A stretch of DNA of 47,394 bases from Methylophaga sp. (GTDB lineage Bacteria; Pseudomonadota; Gammaproteobacteria; Nitrosococcales; Methylophagaceae): positions 1-47,394 of the forward strand of contig NZ_VENF01000002.1 in NCBI RefSeq assembly GCF_009711715.1, in the 5' to 3' direction. The position numbers and the translations under genes are program-made. Shown here piece by piece: positions 1 through 8,507 of this stretch (the stretch's first letter is position 1; the number at the start of each line of letters is the position of its first letter). Under the pieces are notes generated by a model. The model did not search any database. It was given only the letters and a program-made list of their open reading frames with translations, and was not told the DNA's origin.

Positions 1-389
1 TTGCGGGCATTTCTATGCCGCTGTTCAGCGAGGAGCGGGCTCAGGGCAGAATAGAAGCAGCACTGGCCGCCAGAAATGAAGTGACCTATCGCCGTCAGGA
101 CGTGTTGCTGCAACTTCATACGCAATTATATCGCGCCTATTCAGGTCGTAGTCAGGCCATCACCAGCATTCAGAAGCTGCAACAACAAATTATCCCCAAA
201 CTTAACACCAGCCTGGAGCAGACACGCGTGGGTTATCAGCGTGGACTCTATAGTTATCTGGATTTACTCACTGTCAGACAGGATTTGCTCAACGCCAGAC
301 GTGCTGTTATCGAGGCTGCCACAGCAGCGCTCAAATACGAGGCTGAAATTGAGCAACTGACAGCAGAGCCACTGGCTGAAACGGAGTAA
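1..389 (+). CDS. czcC: CzcC/TolC-family outer membrane efflux protein, C-terminal part
   Basis: Only the last ~129 codons are here; the reading frame is open to the left edge, so the gene starts outside the window. The piece is alpha-helical and ends with the LLTVRQDLLNARR segment that is typical of the last coiled-coil hairpin of TolC-like outer-membrane factors. The upstream residues AGISMPLF also match this family around its central turn. It would be the outer-membrane channel of the tripartite pump whose adaptor and RND pump follow directly; the stop lies 5 bases before czcB, so the three genes form one operon. The CzcC assignment rests mostly on its neighbours. Confidence 0.85.
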   Translation, partial: AGISMPLFSEERAQGRIEAALAARNEVTYRRQDVLLQLHTQLYRAYSGRSQAITSIQKLQQQIIPKLNTSLEQTRVGYQRGLYSYLDLLTVRQDLLNARRAVIEAATAALKYEAEIEQLTAEPLAETE

Positions 390-394
390 ACAAA

Positions 395-1543
395 ATGTAT
401 CAGAAAAAAATGTTTGAAAAACGATGGATTAACTTTTCCTTGAACAGCGGTCTATCAATCCTGTCGGCACTGTTGCTGATAACCGCCGCATCACCTGTTA
501 TCGCTCAAAACGAGCATGAACATGCTGATAAGCAAACTGAACAACACGAATCAGAGGCTGACCATAAGCATGATTCAGCGTCTGAGAGTTCTTCGCACAA
601 AGAAGAGAAGTCGCACAGTGTCGATCAGCATCAGCATGACGAACAAACGCATAATTCAACTGAATCTCACAGTGAGCATGCTTCACCTGCGACCGCTAAT
701 GAGGATGAGCACGGGCATGGGCATGAAAGTGAAGAGGAAAATCACGTTGAAATCGATGATGAGATGGCCCGTCAACAAGGCCTCGCTACCGCGAAAGCCC
801 TGGCCGGAGAGGTATCACTGACGACCAAGCTCTATGGCAGGATTGTACTTTCACCTGATCAGGTGAGTCAGGTCAGAGCCCGTTTTCCTGGCCGAATTAC
901 CCGCGTTAATGTGAACTTTGGTGATGAGGTTAAAAAAGGGCAGTTACTGGCGAGTGTGGAATCCAATAACAGTTTGCAGAGCTACAACCTGCGTGCTCCC
1001 ATCTCAGGCACGATTACAGCAAAAGAAGCCAGCACAGGCGAAATCGCCACTGATCAAGTCCTGTTCATCATTACCGATACCAATTCACTGTGGGCAGAGC
1101 TTAAAGTGTTCCCTGAGCAGGCTGCTGCAATAAAAGCCGGGCAAAAAGTTCACCTGTTGAATGGTGAACGAAAGTTTGAGTCCAGTATCAAGCAACTGCT
1201 GCCAAGTAATCAGGCCCAGCCATACAGAATTGCCCGTGTTCCCATTAAAAACGCAGAAGCAACCCTGTTTCCGGGCTTATTAGTGGAAGCACAAGTCATT
1301 ATCCAGCAAGAAACCGTGGACATCAGAATTCCCAACAGTGCCATTCAACGCTATGAAGGCTCACAAGTTGCCTTTCTCAAAACGGATGGAAAATATCAGG
1401 TTAAACCACTGAAATTGGGTATTTCCGATGGCAGATACAGCGAAGTGTTATCCGGACTCCGGCAAGGCGATGAAATCGTCGTAGAGAACAGCTACCTCAT
1501 TAAGGCTGATCTGGAAAAAGAAGGCGCGGCACACGCCCACTAA
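395..1543 (+). CDS. czcB: CzcB-type RND periplasmic adaptor (membrane fusion protein), His-rich
   Basis: HlyD-family adaptor of 382 aa that would bridge the inner-membrane pump to the outer-membrane channel. Residues ~12-38 look like a signal peptide ending in VIAQ. They are followed by a ~70-residue stretch crowded with His, Glu and Ser (about 40-115), probably a periplasmic metal-binding region, seen in some CzcB-like adaptors. The barrel-sandwich (lipoyl-like) halves follow, e.g. FPGRITRVNVNFGDEVKKG, and then beta-barrel and membrane-proximal domains. The start has a GGAG ribosome site 8 bases upstream. The gap to czcA is 13 bases. Probable substrates are Zn, Co, Cd or Ni, inferred from the CzcA type. 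Confidence 0.9.
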   Translation: MYQKKMFEKRWINFSLNSGLSILSALLLITAASPVIAQNEHEHADKQTEQHESEADHKHDSASESSSHKEEKSHSVDQHQHDEQTHNSTESHSEHASPATANEDEHGHGHESEEENHVEIDDEMARQQGLATAKALAGEVSLTTKLYGRIVLSPDQVSQVRARFPGRITRVNVNFGDEVKKGQLLASVESNNSLQSYNLRAPISGTITAKEASTGEIATDQVLFIITDTNSLWAELKVFPEQAAAIKAGQKVHLLNGERKFESSIKQLLPSNQAQPYRIARVPIKNAEATLFPGLLVEAQVIIQQETVDIRIPNSAIQRYEGSQVAFLKTDGKYQVKPLKLGISDGRYSEVLSGLRQGDEIVVENSYLIKADLEKEGAAHAH

Positions 1544-1556
1544 TACGGAGTTCTGC

Positions 1557-4500
1557 ATGATAAATAAAATTCTATCGTTCTCAATTGAGAGACGGGGCCT
1601 GATGTTGTCCCTGATATTCCTCATTATCGGTCTGGGTGTATGGAGTTACCAGAAATTGCCGATTGATGCGGTTCCTGACATCACCAATGTACAAGTACAA
1701 ATCAATACCAAAGCACCCGGCTATTCGCCACTGGAGGCAGAACAGCGCATCACTTACCCGGTCGAAAGAGCCATTGCCGGTCTGCCAAATCTTGATTACA
1801 CCCGCTCCATCTCCCGCTATGGGCTATCACAAGTCACTGTGATATTTGAGGAAGGAACGGATCTCTATTTCGCGCGTAATCTTATCAATAATCGCCTTGC
1901 GGTCATCAAAGGCTCATTGCCTGAAGGGCTTGAACCTGAAATGGGGCCTATTGCGACAGGACTGGGCGAGATTCTGATGTACACGGTGACAGCCGAACCG
2001 GGGGCCAGACAGGATGACGGCACACCTTATGATGCCACCGATTTACGCGTGATTCAGGACTGGGTAATCAAGCCACGACTTGAGCGTGTTAAAGGTATCA
2101 CTGAGGTGAATACCAATGGCGGCTATGACAAGCAATATCATGTTCAGCCCGATCCCACGAAGTTATTAAATTTTGGTGTCAGCCTCAGTGAACTGAAACA
2201 GGCCTTAATGCGTAATAACGATAATCGGGGGGCCGGTTATATTGAACGCTTTGGCGAACAAATTCTGGTTCGATCACCGGCACAGCTCAAGACTATCGAA
2301 GATATTCGCCATGTCGTGGTGAAAAATATTAATGATCGGCCAGTATTAGTCAAAGACGTTGCCGAGGTCGTCATTGGAAAGCCGCTTCGTAGCGGTGCTG
2401 GCACGCGTGATGGTAAAGAAACCGTTGTAGGCACGGTGATGATGCTGGTCGGTGAAAACTCACGTGAGGTTTCTGAGAGAGTCGCAAAGGAACTTAAATC
2501 GATTCAATCCTCACTGCCGGAAGGTGTCATCGCTGAAGCGGTCTATAACCGCACAACACTAGTCGACAAGGCTATCAAGACGGTGCAGAAAAACCTGCTG
2601 GAAGGGGCTCTGCTGGTCATCGTTGTGTTGTTTTTGCTGTTGGGGAACATCCGGGCCGCGTTAATTACTGCGGCCGTCATACCGCTGGCCATGATGGCAA
2701 CATTTACCGGCATGGTCCAAGCGGGTATTTCTGCCAACCTGATGAGCCTGGGGGCGCTCGACTTTGGTTTGATTGTCGATGGCGCTGTGATTATCGTTGA
2801 AAACGCGATCCGCAGGCTATCTATCGCACAAAGACAGGCTGGGGGAATATTACCCTTAAAAGAACGTTTACAAGTTGTTTTTGAAGCCACTAACGAAGTA
2901 ATTCGGCCTAGTCTGTTCGGTGTGACCATCATTACCGTCGTATACATTCCCTTGTTTTCCCTCACTGGTGTTGAAGGGAAGATGTTTGAACCGATGGCTG
3001 CAACAGTCATTATTGCCCTAGTTTCTGCCATGATCTTCACACTCACCATCGTGCCGGCTGCCGTGGCGACGTTCATGGGAGGCCGGGTCAAGGAAAAAGA
3101 GAGTCTGCTTATCAGTGGTGCAAAATGGCTTTATCGTCCCGTCTTGCTGCTCAGTCTGAAGTTGCGCTGGGTCGTTCTCCTTGTTGCCGCCATTATCGTT
3201 GCAGTATCAATCAATGTGGCCAGCAAAATGGGTTCTGAGTTTATCCCGCAACTTAACGAAGGGGATATTGCACTGCATGCGCTTCGCAGTATCGGCACCA
3301 GTCTTGAGCAATCCATTAAGATGCAAGAACTGCTCGAGCAACGGTTAAAGGAATTCCCGCAAGTTGATAAAGTCTTTGCCAAATTGGGGACACCGGAAGT
3401 TGCCACGGATCCTATGCCGCCGAATGTGGCCGATACTTTCCTGATCCTTAAACCAAGAAGTGAATGGCCGCAGCCGGACCTGCCCAAGCGTGAACTTATC
3501 GCTCAAATTGAAGCTGCAGTGAAACAACTGCCGGGCAATAATTATGAGTTTACCCAACCTATCGAAATGCGCTTTAACGAGCTGATTTCAGGGGTTCGCG
3601 CCGATGTGGGTATTAAGGTGTTCGGCGACGATTTGGACTTGATTAAGCAAAATGCAGAAGCCGTTCTGGCCGTGATTCAGGAGATACCGGGTAGTGCAGA
3701 TGCGCGTCTTGAACAAGTGGATGATATGCCCATGCTGACGGTCGAGCCCAAGCGCATGGCAATGTCACGATATGGTCTCGATGTGGATGATTTGCAGGAT
3801 ATGATCTCTACTGCGGTGGGCGGCGGTATGGCCGGTCTCATTTATGATGGCGATCGACGTTTCAAGCTTATGGTGCGTCTACCGGAAAAAATCAGAGAAG
3901 ATATTGAGGCGCTTTCAGTGCTTCCAGTCAGCCTGCCGGATGGCGATTATGTCCCTCTCTCTGAAGTGGCCACGGTCGAACTGATCCAGGCTCCCAGTCA
4001 GATTTCCAGGGAAAATGCCAAACGACGAGTGGTTGTCACCAGTAATGTCAGAGGACGCGATCTCGGGTCATTTGTCCAGGAAGCGCAGCAACGCATTGCA
4101 GAGCAAGTTGAGCTGCCCCCGGGATACTGGGTTGAATACGGCGGCACCTATGAACAACTGCAGTCAGCCAGTCAAAGACTGTCCATCGTCGTACCTGTAA
4201 CGCTACTGATTATCATGGGCTTACTAGTGACCGTGTTGGGCTCGTTCCGTGATGCAGCCATTATTTTTACCGGTGTGCCACTGGCGCTAACGGGGGGCGT
4301 AATGGCGCTTCTGCTCAGAGATATGCCGCTCTCCATTTCAGCCGGTGTCGGATTTATCGCCTTGTCTGGGATTGCAGTGCTCAATGGCCTGGTGATGCTG
4401 GCATTTATCCGCGACTACTGGCATAGCCACGGAGACTTGCATAAAGCGATTGTCGAGGGCGCGATGACGCGGTTGCGGCCCGTACTGATGACCGCTTTAG

Positions 4501-4670
4501 TGGCAAGTCTGGGTTTTGTTCCTATGGCACTCAATACCGGTACCGGCGCTGAAGTGCAAAGACCGCTGGCGACAGTCGTGATTGGGGGCATTATTTCCTC
4601 AACGTTATTGACGCTGGTTGTGTTACCGGCACTTTATAAGTTGATTCATAGTAGAGATAAAAAAACCTAG
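1557..4670 (+). CDS. czcA: CzcA-type heavy-metal RND efflux pump
   Basis: Proton-driven inner-membrane pump of the HME-RND family, 1037 aa, full length. It starts with the family's MINKILSFSIERR leader helix, has two large periplasmic loops and about 12 membrane segments. The TM4 signature DFGLIVDGAVIIVEN (D402, D408) is the divalent-cation (Zn/Co/Cd/Ni) type and differs from the CusA copper/silver signature. It carries out export of metal from periplasm or cytosol through CzcB and the CzcC channel. A GGAG site lies 7 bases before the ATG. It is the third gene of the operon; no regulator for it lies in the window, so control probably comes from upstream. Confidence 0.95.
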   Translation: MINKILSFSIERRGLMLSLIFLIIGLGVWSYQKLPIDAVPDITNVQVQINTKAPGYSPLEAEQRITYPVERAIAGLPNLDYTRSISRYGLSQVTVIFEEGTDLYFARNLINNRLAVIKGSLPEGLEPEMGPIATGLGEILMYTVTAEPGARQDDGTPYDATDLRVIQDWVIKPRLERVKGITEVNTNGGYDKQYHVQPDPTKLLNFGVSLSELKQALMRNNDNRGAGYIERFGEQILVRSPAQLKTIEDIRHVVVKNINDRPVLVKDVAEVVIGKPLRSGAGTRDGKETVVGTVMMLVGENSREVSERVAKELKSIQSSLPEGVIAEAVYNRTTLVDKAIKTVQKNLLEGALLVIVVLFLLLGNIRAALITAAVIPLAMMATFTGMVQAGISANLMSLGALDFGLIVDGAVIIVENAIRRLSIAQRQAGGILPLKERLQVVFEATNEVIRPSLFGVTIITVVYIPLFSLTGVEGKMFEPMAATVIIALVSAMIFTLTIVPAAVATFMGGRVKEKESLLISGAKWLYRPVLLLSLKLRWVVLLVAAIIVAVSINVASKMGSEFIPQLNEGDIALHALRSIGTSLEQSIKMQELLEQRLKEFPQVDKVFAKLGTPEVATDPMPPNVADTFLILKPRSEWPQPDLPKRELIAQIEAAVKQLPGNNYEFTQPIEMRFNELISGVRADVGIKVFGDDLDLIKQNAEAVLAVIQEIPGSADARLEQVDDMPMLTVEPKRMAMSRYGLDVDDLQDMISTAVGGGMAGLIYDGDRRFKLMVRLPEKIREDIEALSVLPVSLPDGDYVPLSEVATVELIQAPSQISRENAKRRVVVTSNVRGRDLGSFVQEAQQRIAEQVELPPGYWVEYGGTYEQLQSASQRLSIVVPVTLLIIMGLLVTVLGSFRDAAIIFTGVPLALTGGVMALLLRDMPLSISAGVGFIALSGIAVLNGLVMLAFIRDYWHSHGDLHKAIVEGAMTRLRPVLMTALVASLGFVPMALNTGTGAEVQRPLATVVIGGIISSTLLTLVVLPALYKLIHSRDKKT

Positions 4671-4767
4671 CCGGCGATGCTGAGTCCGTTGCTGGTCATG
4701 ATATGACAGCAGCGGCGTATTTCAGCACAAGAAGTCGCTGTGTTGTTGAGAACATTGGAGCGTTTTT

Positions 4768-5652
4768 ATGCATAATCACAATAGTCAGGATGAGACAAAT
4801 TCACGACGTATTGGCCTGGTGTTTTTGCTGAATTTTGGCTTCACCATCATTGAGTTTATCGGTGGCCTGCTGACCAACAGTACCGCGATTATGGCCGATG
4901 CGGTACATGATCTGGGTGATAGTCTTTCTATTGGTAGTGCCTGGCTGTTATCACGCTGGGGGCAGAAAACAGCTAATAATGAGTTCACCTACGGTTACCG
5001 CCGCTTAACCTTATTTGGTGCCTTTTTAAACAGTATTGTGCTTATTGCCGGTTCCATTTGGGTGCTCACTCAGGCCATACCCCGTCTTTCTGATCCAGTG
5101 ATGCCAGTCACTGAAGGTATGCTCGCCTTAGCCATATTGGGTGTGACCATTAATGGGTTTGCGGCTTATCGTATTAGCAAAGGCAGTACGATGAATGAAA
5201 AAGTGCTGAACTGGCATTTACTGGAAGACGTGCTGGGGTGGGTTGCTGTGCTGGTTGTGTCGGTGATTCTGCAATTCGTGGACTGGCCCATACTTGATCC
5301 ATTGCTATCAGTTGGGTTTACCTTGTTTATCTTGATCAATGTGATTCGCAACCTCTGGGCGACCGGCAAGATTTTTCTGCAGGCAGTACCCGACAAAACC
5401 CTGCATGATGAAATCCGACACAAACTCTTAAACATCGATGGTATCAGTGACATTCATCATCAACACCTTTGGTCACTCGATGGTGAACGGCATGTCCTGA
5501 CGGCTCATCTCGTGATTGAAGGCAGCCTTGAAAACGGACGATACAACAGCGTCAAAGATTCCGTGGCCGAGACCTTAAAACCATTCAGCCTCGCTCATAC
5601 CACCATCGAGATTGAATTGAAGCAAGAATACTGCCGTGATGAATCCGCTTAG
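4768..5652 (+). CDS. czcD: CDF-family metal cation exporter (CzcD/ZitB type)
   Basis: 294-aa cation diffusion facilitator with six predicted membrane helices. It exchanges cytosolic Zn(II), Cd(II) or Co(II) for protons. The helix II metal site is visible in ADAVHDLGDS; the partner site in helix V (HLLEDVLGW) has the paired acidic/His pattern of the family. The cytosolic C-terminal domain shows the HHQHLWSLDGERHVLTAHL segment that binds regulatory zinc in relatives. The His/Asn-rich N-terminus is short. A GGAG site precedes the ATG by 9 bases. It lies 97 bases after czcA, so it may share its transcript, and it converges with the next gene. Confidence 0.93.
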   Translation: MHNHNSQDETNSRRIGLVFLLNFGFTIIEFIGGLLTNSTAIMADAVHDLGDSLSIGSAWLLSRWGQKTANNEFTYGYRRLTLFGAFLNSIVLIAGSIWVLTQAIPRLSDPVMPVTEGMLALAILGVTINGFAAYRISKGSTMNEKVLNWHLLEDVLGWVAVLVVSVILQFVDWPILDPLLSVGFTLFILINVIRNLWATGKIFLQAVPDKTLHDEIRHKLLNIDGISDIHHQHLWSLDGERHVLTAHLVIEGSLENGRYNSVKDSVAETLKPFSLAHTTIEIELKQEYCRDESA

Positions 5653-5669
5653 TAATTGACGTTGAGGGA

Positions 5670-6494
5670 CTAGTGACGCAGTTGTAATATGCGTCGGGCC
5701 CCATTCATCACAATGAGTGCTATCACCAAACCAATGATCAGGTCGGGGTAATGTGAACCTGTCCATGAAACCAATAAACCTGCCAAGATAACGCCAGCAT
5801 TGGCTATGACGTCATTAGCGGAGAAAATCCAGCTGGCTTTCATATGAGCGCCGGCATGGCGTTTCTTCGCAATAAGCAGTAAGCAGGTCACATTAGCAGC
5901 GAGAGCGATTAGGCCCATCATGATCATAATGTTGGATAATGGTTCACTGCCATAGAGGAATCTTCGCAAGACTTCAGCCAGGACACCAACGGCAAGTATC
6001 AACTGCAACCAGCCGGAAAAGTGCGCAGCACGCAGTTTCTTATTAGCGCTATATCCAACTGCATAGAGGGAGACGCCATAAACTGCGGCGTCAGCAAACA
6101 TATCAAGAGAATCGGCAATCAAGCCGGTCGATTCTGCCCACCATCCTACAAATAATTCAGTCACAAATAAGGTGGCATTGATTGCCAGTAACCATTTCAG
6201 AATTCCAGCTTCTTGTTGTGATGCTTTAGCGTCTTCATCTAATGCGCTGGCAAGATCCTTATCTGCCACGGGCACAGTTTTTTCAAGCGTGGCATCCAGC
6301 CCCAATGATTGCATCTGCGACTCAATCGTTGTCGCATTATCTCCATGGAATATGCGTACTTTGCGATTAGGCGTGTCAAATTCAAGTACAACGCTGGGTT
6401 CAATCCCGTCTAATGCCATGCGGATCATCCCCTCTTCAGAAGGGCAGTCCATTTTCGAAACTCTGTATTCACTGACATAAGTATGTTTAGGCAT
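5670..6494 (-). CDS. CDF-like cation transporter with N-terminal HMA-like domain
   Basis: 274 aa. Residues 1-~75 resemble an HMA ferredoxin-like fold (SKMDCPSEEGMIRMAL, one Cys instead of CxxC). Residues ~95-274 are a CDF membrane domain with helix II motif ADSLDMFADA and helix V motif SANDVIANAG, so both metal-site Asp pairs are present. It lacks the usual CDF cytosolic C-terminal domain, so the N-terminal domain may do the sensing or delivery job instead. It is expected to export a divalent metal. It is convergent with czcD, 17 bases apart, with no clear terminator. It has its own MerR-type promoter upstream. The exact metal cannot be read from the sequence. Confidence 0.85.
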   Translation of the reverse strand: MPKHTYVSEYRVSKMDCPSEEGMIRMALDGIEPSVVLEFDTPNRKVRIFHGDNATTIESQMQSLGLDATLEKTVPVADKDLASALDEDAKASQQEAGILKWLLAINATLFVTELFVGWWAESTGLIADSLDMFADAAVYGVSLYAVGYSANKKLRAAHFSGWLQLILAVGVLAEVLRRFLYGSEPLSNIMIMMGLIALAANVTCLLLIAKKRHAGAHMKASWIFSANDVIANAGVILAGLLVSWTGSHYPDLIIGLVIALIVMNGARRILQLRH

Positions 6495-6526
6495 GAGGAA
6501 GCATACTTTCTTGATTCAAAAATATA

Positions 6527-6557
6527 AACTTAAATTCTATAGTAATCATAAAGTCAA
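6527..6557 (-). promoter_or_regulatory. MerR-type (CadR/PbrR-like) promoter-operator of the HMA-CDF gene
   Basis: On the minus strand a -35 TTGACT (6557-6552) is separated by 19 bases from a -10 TAAGTT (6532-6527). The long 19-base spacer is the hallmark of MerR-family activated promoters. The spacer holds an imperfect dyad of the ACTYTAT/ATAGA kind, as recalled for cadmium/lead-responsive MerR proteins. It sits ~33 bases before the start codon at 6494. No MerR gene is adjacent, so the regulator would act in trans; the MerR at 9828 is one candidate. Direct observation is the spacing and dyad; metal specificity is inference. Confidence 0.55.
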
Positions 6558-6784
6558 TTGACTAACCGATAGAAAGCTTTGACTTGTCAAAAGTACAGGC
6601 CGTATCCACCACATACGCATGCATATGAGCCAACAGGAGTAGCATGCTCATGAGACGACTATAGCTTTGTCATACATGGTTAATACCATAACCGTTAAGA
6701 CAGCTATTGGAAATGAAGTCCTGACTTTGAAACCATAAGATATATGGTGTAATTGAATATTTTTTTAGATTAATTCTTCAAGCT

Positions 6785-6946
6785 ATGACTAATAAAGATG
6801 AGAGCAGGAAAGAGCGGCTCCAGAATGATGCAGAATTCAAAAAAATGTATCAACACTAACATCTGCATCAGTTAAGCAGGCCTCTGATAAACTATTCTCA
6901 GTAACATCAGAGGAATTAGCTGAGGCATATAAGTCCGACGATTACT
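6785..6946 (+). pseudogene. Possible small gene, frameshifted at an A7 run and cut by the IS3 element
   Basis: An ATG at 6785 opens a 24-codon frame that stops at 6859. One base earlier in phase, just after a run of seven A (6839-6845), a second frame reads on as VSTLTSASVKQASDKLFSV and remains open up to the IS3 left end at 6947. Joined by a -1 shift they would give a ~54-residue polar, acidic protein start whose remainder was lost when the IS arrived. No family is recognised. It may be a frameshift mutation, a slippery-run frameshift, or chance. The upstream part of this gap (6558-6784) holds only AT-rich sequence with short palindromes. Confidence 0.3.
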
Positions 6947-7009
6947 TGAATAGCCACCAATTTGCTAGACGCCTTTCAGCCATTCAAAATGGCAATCAGA
7001 GAGGTGCAA

Positions 7010-7348
7010 ATGAGCAACAAACGTTATCCCGAAGAATTTAAAATCGAAGCCGTTCGTCAGATCACAGATCGCGGCTACTCAGTAGCTGATGTCTCGCGTC
7101 GACTTGGCGTCACGACACACAGCCTTTACGCCTGGATCAGGAAGTACGGTCCTGAAGCACCGCATTTTCAGCAAAAAGCGGATGCCGATGCTGAAATAAA
7201 GCGCCTCCAAAAAGAACTGAAACGCGTTACCGAAGAGCGAGACATCCTAAAAAAAGCCGCTGTAGATTCAACCTGTCAACGCAACACGTTTTTCAATTAC
7301 CTGTTTTGGTGTATCAAATTTAAGTGTTTTCCTCGGGCGGTTATTTAG
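7010..7348 (+). pseudogene. IS3-family transposase OrfA, disrupted by IS30
   Basis: Starts MSNKRYPEEFKIEAVRQITD after a GAGGTG ribosome site; an in-frame ATG upstream at 6962 lies within the inverted repeat and is unlikely. Helix-turn-helix residues (YSVADVSRRLGVTTHSLYAW) and a leucine-zipper-like helix ending ERDILKKAA are intact. At 7260 the IS30-family element enters and the frame then runs through foreign sequence to a stop at 7348. The original tail survives on the other side: removing the insert and one GC duplication restores the frame as AAAYFASHPE followed by TGA (8509-8511). The OrfA product is therefore altered at its C-terminus only. Confidence 0.8.
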
Positions 7349-8481
7349 TTGCTCAGCCACTGCATTCAGTGTCTGTTGTGAATGCTGGGCCAAGGACGTC
7401 TTTTTAGGGAAGTATTGGCGAATAAGGCCGTTTGTATTTTCATTCGTCCCTCGTTGCCAAGGACTCTGGGGATCGCAGAAATACACTGCCACGCCTGTAT
7501 TTGTCGTAAGTTCAGTATGTTTAGCTAACTCCATCCCTCGATCCCAGGTCAGTGACTTTCTAAGCTCGACAGGAATTTCTTTGAACTTCTCTATCAGTGC
7601 ATGGTTCACCGACGTGGCATCTTTGCCTTTTAATTTAACGAGGATGGTATAGCGGGACTTTCTGTCAACTAAGGTCGCAATATGTGTGTTGTTGCTACCA
7701 GATACTAAGTCTCCTTCCCAGTGACCGACAGAGCGACGGTTATCGATATGTCTGGACCGCTCATGAATAGAGACACCGTTGACGATATTGATGGTGCCTC
7801 GCTCTCCCTTACGAGAGTGCCGCTTCCCATGTCGAAGGCTATGAGAGCGGCGAAGATGCTTAACTAACTGATGGTGTAATGCCGCCCTAGTGCGGAAATA
7901 TAATGTCTTGTAGATCGTCTCTGCCGAGATTTGCATTGTTTTTTGACGAGTCATAGTCTTTTTCAGCCACCCCGAGATTTGCTCAGGTGACCATTTTAGT
8001 TCCAGTTTTTCCAGAACCAGTTGCCTTAACTCCTGGTTCTGCTCAAGCAGACAAGGCTTTGGCCTCCTTGCCATTCTGCTGGCTCGGTTGTTGGCGTCTA
8101 CGGCTTTATAGTAGCGTCTGCCACGATTGCGTTGGATTTCTCTTGAAATGGTAGAGGGTGAACGGCCCAAGAACAGGGCTATCTCTCGAATACTTTTCTT
8201 CGCTGATAACCCCGCCCTTATTTCCTCTCGTTCTGCCAATGTCAGGTGCAGCGAAGCTCTTTTTCGGTGTGGTGGCTTGATACCTCCGGTGTCTCTTAAA
8301 ATGGTGAAAATAGTACCTGGTTTCGAATCCAGAATTTTAGCTATTTCACTAAAGCCTATGCCTCTCTTCCATGAGTCAAAAACAAATTCTTTTTCTTGTG
8401 TCGTAAACATTCGTTTCATCCAAAAGATCTCCAATAACCGATGTTTTACCATGGTTGTTGCATTGATCCATTGAATCTACA
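7261..8481 (-). mobile_element. IS30-family insertion sequence nested in the IS3 orfA
   Basis: The element is 1221 bp with imperfect terminal inverted repeats. The left end TGTAGATTCAACCTGTCAAC is matched by the complement of the right end, TGTAGATTCAATGGATCAAT, and both continue into GCAACA. It is flanked by a 2-base duplication GC (7259-7260 and 8482-8483). Excising the element plus one GC rebuilds an uninterrupted IS3 orfA reading frame, which fixes the borders. The single transposase gene runs on the minus strand and its stop lies close to the left end. The sequence looks intact, so it may still be active. Confidence 0.88.
7268..8419 (-). CDS. IS30-family DDE transposase
   Basis: 383 residues from the chosen start, the usual IS30 length. 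The start at 8419 (MKRMFTTQEKEF) has GGAG 9 bases upstream; an in-frame upstream start at 8452 has no such site. The N-terminus has two helix-turn-helix regions (FSEIAKILDSKPGTI and IREIALFLGRSPSTISREI), as expected for IS30. The catalytic triad is visible: D in GHWEGDLV, D in LTWDRGMEL, and E in RGTNENTNGLIRQYF. It cuts and joins the ends of its own element. No frameshift or stop interrupts it. Confidence 0.93.
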   Translation of the reverse strand: MKRMFTTQEKEFVFDSWKRGIGFSEIAKILDSKPGTIFTILRDTGGIKPPHRKRASLHLTLAEREEIRAGLSAKKSIREIALFLGRSPSTISREIQRNRGRRYYKAVDANNRASRMARRPKPCLLEQNQELRQLVLEKLELKWSPEQISGWLKKTMTRQKTMQISAETIYKTLYFRTRAALHHQLVKHLRRSHSLRHGKRHSRKGERGTINIVNGVSIHERSRHIDNRRSVGHWEGDLVSGSNNTHIATLVDRKSRYTILVKLKGKDATSVNHALIEKFKEIPVELRKSLTWDRGMELAKHTELTTNTGVAVYFCDPQSPWQRGTNENTNGLIRQYFPKKTSLAQHSQQTLNAVAEQLNNRPRKTLKFDTPKQVIEKRVALTG

Positions 8482-8507
8482 GCGGCGTACTTCGCCAGTC
8501 ACCCCGA

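Noticed and set aside
498..1133. Additional frames overlapping czcB on both strands
   Set aside because: They are long only because the His-codon-rich part lacks stops; no ribosome sites or family features, and they overlap a clear adaptor gene.
2543..3091. 182-codon minus-strand frame inside czcA
   Set aside because: It is the mirror of the membrane-spanning codons of czcA with low-complexity content and no known motifs.
4671..4767. Regulatory RNA or terminator between czcA and czcD
   Set aside because: No stable GC-rich hairpin with a T run could be seen.
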